The notes beneath the pieces are model-generated. The model searched no databases, was not told where the DNA came from, and saw only the letters and a program-made list of their open reading frames with translations. A program made the translations under genes and the position numbers. From NCBI GenBank assembly GCA_900544365.1, contig UQVF01000036.1, positions 1-19,910 on the forward strand: 19,910 nt of DNA, in the 5' to 3' direction. This stretch comes from an uncultured Veillonella sp. GTDB taxonomy: Bacteria > Bacillota > Negativicutes > Veillonellales > Veillonellaceae. Below, piece after piece: positions 14,797-19,910 of this stretch (positions within the stretch are counted from its first letter, which is position 1; each line of letters begins with the position of its first letter).

Positions 14797-15646
14797 GTAC
14801 ATTAAGTCATTTGATGAACTGACGTTCCAAGACAATTTTATCTTTCAGAAGGTGATGTTGAAGAAACACATTTGCAAGGCTGTATTAGAACGGTTGTTAG
14901 ACATTTCGATTAAGGACATTGTATATATCCATGAAGAGAAAAATCTTGATGTACGGTGGGATACTAAAAGTGTACGTCTTGATGTGTTTGTGAACGATGA
15001 CAAAGGAACAGTATTCAACATCGAAATGCAAACTAGCAAGGATATGGAAGAACTTGTAAAAAGGACACGGTTTTATCAAAGTATTTTAGATATGTATCAT
15101 ATTCAAAAAGGTCAAAAGTATACGACATTAAATGATTCTTATGTAATTTTTATTTGTACATTCCCCGTGTTTACGGGCAATCGTCATAAGTATACGTTTA
15201 AAAACGTTTGTATCGAAGACTATGAGATTGATTTGAATGATGGTGCAACCAAGCTGTTTTTGAGTACAAAGGGAACACAACATGATGTGTCAAAACCGTT
15301 GCAAGCGTTTTTGGATTATATTGATGGACAGGAAGCAACGGATGAGTTGCTAAGAGATATTGACGATGCTGTACATGAGGTCAAGCATTGTGAAGCGTGG
15401 AAGGAGGAATACTCGATGTTATCCATGGATCATTATAAATATTGGAAAGAAGGTATGGCCGAGGGCATTGCTGAAGGTCTTGCTCAAGGCAAAGCTGAAG
15501 GACTTGCTCAAGGTGAAGCTAAGGGGAAGGCTGAAGTTGTGATTCAGATGTTGCAAGAAAAGCTGTCGCTAGAAATGATTGCTCGCCTTACGAAATTAAC
15601 AGTGGAGCAAATAAAAGAAATTGGACAGGCTAATGCGTTGCTATAA
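14795..15646 (+). CDS. PD-(D/E)XK (Rpn/PDDEXK_2) nuclease, copy 1
   Basis: A 283-residue protein of the Rpn-like PDDEXK_2 family, often labelled putative transposase; members are DNA endonucleases linked to recombination. The N-terminal nuclease core opens with SFDELTFQDNFIFQKVM and shows D63 (RLDVFV) and E77-x-Q79 (IEMQ), the D...ExQ active-site pattern. A degenerate Gly/Ala/Glu repeat (AEGIAEGLAQGKAEG, about 220-247) leads into a helical tail (SLEMIARLTKLTVEQIKEI). The ribosome binding site AAGGAAGG directly precedes ATG 14795. It is followed 1129 bp later by a close paralogue. Placement between hsdM and hsdS remnants suggests insertion into a type I restriction locus. It seems intact; not an insertion-sequence transposase in the strict sense. 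Confidence 0.88.
   Translation: MYIKSFDELTFQDNFIFQKVMLKKHICKAVLERLLDISIKDIVYIHEEKNLDVRWDTKSVRLDVFVNDDKGTVFNIEMQTSKDMEELVKRTRFYQSILDMYHIQKGQKYTTLNDSYVIFICTFPVFTGNRHKYTFKNVCIEDYEIDLNDGATKLFLSTKGTQHDVSKPLQAFLDYIDGQEATDELLRDIDDAVHEVKHCEAWKEEYSMLSMDHYKYWKEGMAEGIAEGLAQGKAEGLAQGEAKGKAEVVIQMLQEKLSLEMIARLTKLTVEQIKEIGQANALL
15272..15423 (+). repeat. 152-bp identical direct repeat, first occurrence
   Basis: Identical base for base to 16401-16552, while the 5' part of the two genes differs at roughly 40 positions in 437 bases by eye. The identity extends to 15233 with only one mismatch (15271). It marks a recent homogenisation tract between the paralogues. Confidence 0.9.
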
Positions 15647-15704
15647 GTAGTAAGAATTAAATTCTTTTATTTGCATAGTTATAAATCTTATGTTTAAGAA
15701 GAAT

Positions 15705-15743
15705 AAAGCGATACAATAGGGAGCGCCTACTTGTATCGTTTTT
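15705..15743 (+). terminator. Terminator after first PDDEXK gene
   Basis: AAAGCGATACAA (15705-15716) pairs with TTGTATCGTTT (15731-15741, one G-U), with an inner TAGG/CCTA helix and a T run after it. A weaker hairpin with G-U pairs and CAAAA/TTTTG ends follows at 15783-15828. Confidence 0.8.
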
Positions 15744-15847
15744 GATTTTATAATATATATGCTTGAATGTTTATAATACTCACAAAAAGTAGCACTGACA
15801 GTGAAGGTTGACTGTTAGTGTTATTTTGTAGGAGAAATGAAAAGGAT

Positions 15848-15925
15848 ATGGAATACCTTTACTAGATAGTATTGTGCTATCTCTAGTTTTAGTAGGTATG
15901 GTATAATTAAAGAAAGGCATTCCAT
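15848..15925 (+). promoter_or_regulatory. Promoter and inverted repeats, second PDDEXK gene
   Basis: Same layout as in front of copy 1: extended -10 TGGTATAAT (15899-15907), hairpin AGATAG/CTATCT (15864-15869, 15877-15882), and inverted repeat ATGGAATACCTTT (15848-15860) with AAAGGCATTCCAT (15913-15925), 12 of 13 paired, ending in the start codon. Confidence 0.55.
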
Positions 15926-16763
15926 GTACATTAAGTCATTTGATGAACTGACGTTTCAAGACAATTTTATCTTTCAGAAGGTGATGTTAAAGAAACCCAT
16001 TTGTAAATCGGTATTAGAACGGTTGTTAGACATTTCGATTAAAGACATTGTATATATTCATGAAGAGAAAAATCTCGATGTACGGTGGGATACCAAAAGT
16101 GTACGTCTTGATGTGTTCGTCAATGATGATAAAGGAACGGTATTCAATATTGAAATGCAAACTAGCAAGGACATGGAAGAACTTGTAAAACGTACACGGT
16201 TTTATCAAAGCATTTTAGATATGTATCACATTCAAAAAGGGCAGAAGTATACGACGTTAAATGATTCCTATGTCATTTTTATTTGTACATTCTCAGTATT
16301 TACTGGAGATCGTCATAAGTATACGTTCAAAAACGTTTGTATTGAAGACTATGACATAGCCTTGAATGATGGTGCAACCAAGCTGTTTTTGAGTACAAAA
16401 GGAACACAACATGATGTGTCAAAACCGTTGCAAGCGTTTTTGGATTATATTGATGGACAGGAAGCAACGGATGAGTTGCTAAGAGATATTGACGATGCTG
16501 TACATGAGGTCAAGCATTGTGAAGCGTGGAAGGAGGAATACTCGATGTTATCTATGGATCATTATAAATATTGGAAAGAAGGCATGGCTGAGGGTATTGC
16601 AGAAGGTCTTGCTCAAGGTGAAGCTAAAGGTAAGGCTGAAGGCAAAGCTGAAGTTGTCATTCAGATGTTGCGTAAGCAACTATCTTTAGAAATGATTGCA
16701 GAGGTTACTAATTTTACAGTAGAAGAAGTAATGAGTATTGCCAAAGAAAATGCCTTGACGTAA
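15924..16763 (+). CDS. PD-(D/E)XK (Rpn/PDDEXK_2) nuclease, copy 2
   Basis: A 279-residue paralogue of the preceding gene, aligned without gaps up to the Gly/Ala/Glu repeat. It keeps the same D63 and E77-x-Q79 active-site residues. Substitutions in the first 146 codons are mostly silent; only about six change the protein (for example H25P, A29S, P124S, N129D, D146A). This implies both copies stayed under selection. The repeat segment is one unit shorter (AEGLAQGEAKGKAEGKAE) and the last 35 residues diverge (SLEMIAEVTNFTVEEVMSIAKE). The start is ATG 15924 behind AGAAAGG. It has its own promoter and a terminator at 16797. Confidence 0.88.
   Translation: MYIKSFDELTFQDNFIFQKVMLKKPICKSVLERLLDISIKDIVYIHEEKNLDVRWDTKSVRLDVFVNDDKGTVFNIEMQTSKDMEELVKRTRFYQSILDMYHIQKGQKYTTLNDSYVIFICTFSVFTGDRHKYTFKNVCIEDYDIALNDGATKLFLSTKGTQHDVSKPLQAFLDYIDGQEATDELLRDIDDAVHEVKHCEAWKEEYSMLSMDHYKYWKEGMAEGIAEGLAQGEAKGKAEGKAEVVIQMLRKQLSLEMIAEVTNFTVEEVMSIAKENALT
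16401..16552 (+). repeat. 152-bp identical direct repeat, second occurrence
   Basis: Partner of 15272-15423, at a constant offset of 1129 bp. See that entry for the comparison with flanking divergence. Confidence 0.9.
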
Positions 16764-16796
16764 TTTTTCTATACCTATTTATAAAATAAACATTGT

Positions 16797-16836
16797 AAAA
16801 AGAAAGCTGATGATAGTGTATCGGCTTTCTTTTTTT
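16797..16836 (+). terminator. Terminator after second PDDEXK gene
   Basis: AGAAAGCTGAT (16801-16811) pairs with ATCGGCTTTCT (16820-16830) with one G-U, A-rich before and a T run after. The hsdS fragment begins immediately behind it, so that fragment has no upstream promoter in sight. Confidence 0.88.
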
Positions 16837-16862
16837 GTTGTGTACATGCCAATACTTGGGAA

Positions 16863-16872
16863 CAGCGTAAGT
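16863..16872 (+). repeat. Direct repeat CAGCGTAAGT, left of recognition domain
   Basis: Ten bases encoding the Q-R-K of WEQRKL, repeated exactly at 17361-17370. The two copies bracket one target-recognition domain, as expected for the crossover sites of hsdS shuffling. Confidence 0.7.
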
Positions 16873-17360
16873 TGGGGGAGATTACAGAGATAATAACTAA
16901 AGGAACAACACCTATTGATAAATCCGGACAAGGTGAAATATCTTTTATTAAAGTGGAAAATATTGACCCGTTTAATTGTGAAATAAACTCGTGTACAAAG
17001 ATAACAAAAAAAGAGCATGAGGGATATTTGCGTAGATCACAGCTAAAATCAGATGATATTTTATTTTCAATTGCAGGAACATTAGGCCGTATAGGAGTGG
17101 TAACTGAAGATATTTTGCCTGCAAATACTAATCAAGCGCTTGCAATTATAAGGTTGTCGAATGGGGATGTAAAATATATAACAAAAGTCCTTGGTAGTAA
17201 GGTTGTAGAAGAATATATTAGAAAAAATCCTACAGTTGGAGCACAGCCTAATTTATCATTAGAGCAAGTTAGTAATTTAATTATTCCATACCCATCTGAT
17301 GAAGAACAAATAAAATTAGGAGTTTTTTTTAAAGCTTTCGACAACCTCATCACCCTTCAT

Positions 17361-17370
17361 CAGCGTAAGT
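17361..17370 (+). repeat. Direct repeat CAGCGTAAGT, right of recognition domain
   Basis: Second copy, encoding the Q-R-K of LHQRK, 498 bases after the first. HsdS homology ends right here, consistent with a recombination breakpoint. Confidence 0.7.
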
Positions 17371-17485
17371 ATTTCCTAATTTTTCACGATACAAGATAGA
17401 TATCACTATACTTTTTTTGAAATATACGAGTAAGATATGTATAAGAGCCATTTCTATGTCGTCATGTAAATGAAGAGGTATAAAT

Positions 17486-18412
17486 ATGGTAAAGGTTGAG
17501 GAAGGAACGGAATTATTTTGCAAGTATTATGAGCAGTGGATTCGGATGTATAAGGAAGGTGCTATTCGAGAGGTAACGATGAAGAAGTACGAGATTACTT
17601 TGGTATGGTTGCAAAGGTTAGTGCCTGACTTGCGACTTTCAGAGTTAAATCGAATTAGCTACCAACAATTATTAAACGACTATGCAGTGTATCACGAACG
17701 ACAAACAACGATGGACTTTCACCATCAATTGAAAGCAGCTGTATTGGATGCAGTAGATGAAGGATTTATTGATCGAGATCCGACACGAAAAGCAATCATT
17801 AAAGGAAAGGCGCCACGGGAGAAGAAGATTAAGTATTTAAATCAATTTGAGTTGCATACGTTGCTAGTGCATTTACACCTTACACCAGAAATTAATTGGG
17901 ACTGGTTTATTTTTATTATTGCCAAGACAGGTATGCGTTTTTCAGAGGCCTTAGCATTGACGCCAAAAGACTTTGATTTTCCGCACCAATCGCTCATTGT
18001 GAATAAAACTTGGGATTATAAAGGAAATGGTGGATTTTTGCCTACGAAGCACAAGTCTTCCGTGCGAAAGATTCAATTGGATTGGCAAACGATTATTAAA
18101 TTTTCTGAGTTAATCAGAGATTTGCCGGAGGATGAACCAATTTTTGTGAAAGGTCCTATGTATAACTCAACGGTAAATGATAGGTTAGAGAGATATTGCA
18201 AAGACCTAGGGGTTCCTGTTATTTCTATTCATGGATTACGCCATACCCATGCGTCTCTACTGCTCTTTGCAGGTGTATCTATTGCTAGTGTTGCTAGACG
18301 GTTAGGGCATGCCAGTATGACTACAACGCAGAAAACATATATCCATATCATTCAAGAATTGGAAAATAGGGACATTGATTTGGTTATGCGATCGATGGCA
18401 GGACTGGCATAA
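17486..18412 (+). CDS. Tyrosine recombinase / phage-type integrase
   Basis: A 308-residue site-specific recombinase. An N-terminal SAM-like core-binding domain (about 8-110) precedes the catalytic domain, in which the full set of residues can be placed: R151 (TGMRFSEAL), K188 or K190 (PTKHKSS), H249 and R252 (HGLRHTHAS), H275 (RRLGHAS) and nucleophile Y285 (TQKTYIH). It is therefore probably active. GAAGAGG seven bases before ATG 17486 supports the start. Nearest neighbour is the hsdS fragment 86 bp upstream on the same strand; recombinases in this position commonly invert or exchange hsdS domains. A role as prophage or ICE integrase is the alternative, but no phage or transfer genes and no tRNA attachment site are in the window. 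Confidence 0.92.
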   Translation: MVKVEEGTELFCKYYEQWIRMYKEGAIREVTMKKYEITLVWLQRLVPDLRLSELNRISYQQLLNDYAVYHERQTTMDFHHQLKAAVLDAVDEGFIDRDPTRKAIIKGKAPREKKIKYLNQFELHTLLVHLHLTPEINWDWFIFIIAKTGMRFSEALALTPKDFDFPHQSLIVNKTWDYKGNGGFLPTKHKSSVRKIQLDWQTIIKFSELIRDLPEDEPIFVKGPMYNSTVNDRLERYCKDLGVPVISIHGLRHTHASLLLFAGVSIASVARRLGHASMTTTQKTYIHIIQELENRDIDLVMRSMAGLA

Positions 18413-18448
18413 ATTATTTCCATAGAATGGCTCTTTTTGTACAATAAA

Positions 18449-18495
18449 GGGCTGTCACTCATATGTAGTAGATCCTACACATACAGTGACAGCCC
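18449..18495. terminator. Terminator between recombinase and cfa-like gene
   Basis: GGGCTGTCACT (18449-18459) pairs with AGTGACAGCCC (18485-18495), with an inner TGTAG/CTACA helix. The T-rich tail is better on the minus strand (CTTTATTGT), so it mainly ends the cfa-like gene; it may also stop the convergent recombinase transcript. Confidence 0.75.
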
Positions 18496-18524
18496 CTATA
18501 GTATTAAATACTACAATATATGAT

Positions 18525-19697
18525 TTAGTACCAACGTGTTAATGGTAGTTCATTGTTAATGCATTTTGTCATCAGAATTTGATGCAAATCCATGTTACCA
18601 ATATAGAAACCAGCGGCACAACCACATAAGTATAAATCCCACATGCGTACAAATTCAGTACCCCGTACTTTTTCTACTTGGTCACGAACACCTTGGAAAT
18701 TATTGTACCAATGCATCAATGTTTTATAGTAATGAAAGCGTAAATTTTCTACATCTACAACATTCATATCATATTCATAGGCAAGACCAATGATTTCTCT
18801 TAGGGAAGGCAAGGATCCACCTGGAAAGATATACTTACGAATCCATGCACTGGTTTCTTTTTCTGATGGATCACTGATGTAATGAAGTAAAAATAATCCG
18901 CCTTCTTTTAGCATGGAAGAAGCATCCTCCATGTATATAGGTAAATTAGGGCGACCTACATGTTCTAACATACCTACACTTACCATACGATCGAACTGAC
19001 GACCAGAGGCAGCTACATCGCGATAATCTATTAGATCAATTTTCACTTGACTTTCAAGACCAAATTGTTTAATTCGTTCTTGGCCTTTTTTCCATTGCTC
19101 TTCTGATAATGTACAGCCATACCCTTTGACTCCATATTTTAGAGCAGCTTCAATGAGTAGGAAGCCCCAACCGCAACCAATATCAAGGAGTGTCATGCCT
19201 TCTTGTAAGTGTAATTTATCGAGAATATGATGTACTTTTTGATATTGTGCATCTTTAAGGCTGTCATCTTCTTCTTTGAAATAGGCGCAAGAATAACTCA
19301 TAGTTTCGTCAAGCCATAAACTATAGAAATCATTACCTAAATCATAATGGGATGAAACTTGTTGTTTTTGGTCTTTTTTCCTAAGGCCCATATTAAAGAG
19401 GGAACTGAGTGCTTTTTTGTTAATGGAGTCTTTGTTAACATGCCCTAATACGACGCAAAGAGCTTTGAATAAATCCCCTTCAATTTCTATATCTTTACGC
19501 ATGTAGGCTTCACCCAGAGCCAATTCTGCAGATACTAATATATCTTTTTTAGGGATATCTTTATTGACAATAATTGTAAACTCCGGCTCTCCTTCACCGA
19601 TGGTATATTCTTTATCGCCAACTTTTACAACAAAGCAATGATCATTGAATCGTTCCAAATAGTGTACTAAAAAAGTATCAAAAAGTTTAGAAAACAT
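18525..19697 (-). CDS. cfa: Cyclopropane-fatty-acid-phospholipid synthase
   Basis: A 390-residue SAM-dependent methyltransferase that adds a methylene bridge across double bonds of membrane phospholipid acyl chains. It has an N-terminal lipid-binding part (1-110), the SHYDLGNDFYSLWLD segment (116-130) and YSCAYF (135-140). The SAM motif I is LLDIGCGWG (170-178); EHVG (245-248) and KYIFPGGSLPS (288-298) are typical of Cfa. Length matches E. coli Cfa (about 380). The start at 19697 has AAAGGA about eight bases upstream. It is a single gene with its own terminator, transcribed against the recombinase, and seems to be the core-genome border of the accessory island. A mycolic-acid-type methyltransferase is less likely given the organism. 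Confidence 0.92.
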   Translation of the reverse strand: MFSKLFDTFLVHYLERFNDHCFVVKVGDKEYTIGEGEPEFTIIVNKDIPKKDILVSAELALGEAYMRKDIEIEGDLFKALCVVLGHVNKDSINKKALSSLFNMGLRKKDQKQQVSSHYDLGNDFYSLWLDETMSYSCAYFKEEDDSLKDAQYQKVHHILDKLHLQEGMTLLDIGCGWGFLLIEAALKYGVKGYGCTLSEEQWKKGQERIKQFGLESQVKIDLIDYRDVAASGRQFDRMVSVGMLEHVGRPNLPIYMEDASSMLKEGGLFLLHYISDPSEKETSAWIRKYIFPGGSLPSLREIIGLAYEYDMNVVDVENLRFHYYKTLMHWYNNFQGVRDQVEKVRGTEFVRMWDLYLCGCAAGFYIGNMDLHQILMTKCINNELPLTRWY

Positions 19698-19910
19698 AAG
19701 TAAGTCCTTTCTTGCCTTTATACATAATATACAGTATATGCATCATTTAAATATGTATTTAAGTCGTTTATCTAATCACACATGACACAGTTTATTATGC
19801 TGTATAGCAAATATATATAAGTGTAGAAGAAATAATCCTCAATGTATAATGGTTTATTACATATCATATATATTTGGTATGAATAGATAAACCTAATGAA
19901 GATATTATAT
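19698..19910. other. AT-rich upstream region of cfa-like gene
   Basis: A 213-bp gap to the window edge. On the minus strand TATTAT (19724-19729) and TTTAAA (19746-19751) with 16-base spacing are a possible promoter, of low confidence. Nothing else is recognised. Confidence 0.35.

Larger units (their letters stand above)
16848..17399 (+). pseudogene. HsdS fragment with a single target-recognition domain
   Basis: Partial specificity subunit of a type I restriction-modification enzyme. The frame opens with ANTWEQRKLGEITEI, the conserved entry to an HsdS target-recognition domain, runs through ISFIKVENIDPFN, DDILFSIAGTLGRIG and NLSLEQVSNLIIPYP, and reaches the closing FFKAFDNLITLHQRK. It then leaves homology (YFLIFHDTR) and stops. 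A full HsdS has two such domains and about 400 residues; only one of about 165 is present. No start codon with a ribosome binding site precedes it; the first usable codon is TTG at 16872. The domain lies between identical CAGCGTAAGT repeats and next to a tyrosine recombinase, which suggests a silent shufflon-type cassette rather than plain decay. Confidence 0.85.

Noticed and set aside
14795..16763. The PDDEXK genes as an insertion sequence pair
   Set aside because: Although the family is often named putative transposase, no terminal inverted repeats with target duplications bounding either gene were found; the ATGGAATAC repeat surrounds the promoter rather than the gene.
17400..18420. Prophage or integrative element anchored by the recombinase
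   Set aside because: No tRNA, attachment-site duplication, phage structural or conjugation genes are in the window; the hsdS neighbour gives a better explanation.

Overview
The window looks like the chromosome of a low-GC, Gram-negative-walled Firmicute of the Negativicutes, most likely Veillonella. This rests on gene content, codon usage and recalled protein similarity; there is no rRNA or species marker here, so the genus is an inference.

Left part (1-6005): three housekeeping genes of nucleic-acid metabolism. Peptide chain release factor 3 (prfC, minus strand) diverges from DNA topoisomerase III (topB, plus strand). topB converges on a DEAD-box RNA helicase gene (minus strand) that is broken at motif V by a precise 38-bp insertion: a small imperfect palindrome flanked by a 5-bp direct repeat. 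Strong bidirectional hairpin terminators close both prfC and the topB/helicase pair, and the two hairpins share the same 14-base arm.

Centre (6006-13321): an iron locus. A 454-bp AT-rich regulatory gap leads into feoA, feoB and a small Cys-rich FeoB-associated membrane protein. A DUF6110-like small protein with a GxxxG membrane segment follows, then an unusual P1B-type ATPase whose M4 metal motif reads Ser-Cys-Ala instead of CPC. The last two resemble the small-membrane-protein plus P1B-6 ATPase pairs known from ferrosome (Fez) iron-storage loci, so this may be a feo-linked ferrosome-like module. After a terminator, a separate promoter drives two multi-pass membrane proteins of unknown function.

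Right part (13322-18412): an accessory, rearranged type I restriction-modification island. It holds a class II Fic protein joined directly to the C-terminal third of an hsdM gene. Next come two tandem copies of a PD-(D/E)XK (Rpn/PDDEXK_2) nuclease gene with near-identical central sequence, then a promoterless hsdS fragment carrying one target-recognition domain between two identical 10-bp direct repeats, then an intact tyrosine recombinase. This fits the debris or a silent cassette of an hsdS-shuffling system. No hsdR or complete hsdM/hsdS is in the window.

Right edge (18413-19910): a cyclopropane-fatty-acid synthase-like gene (minus strand) sharing a terminator region with the recombinase, then about 210 bp of AT-rich upstream DNA. 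I saw no tRNA, rRNA, CRISPR array or complete insertion sequence.
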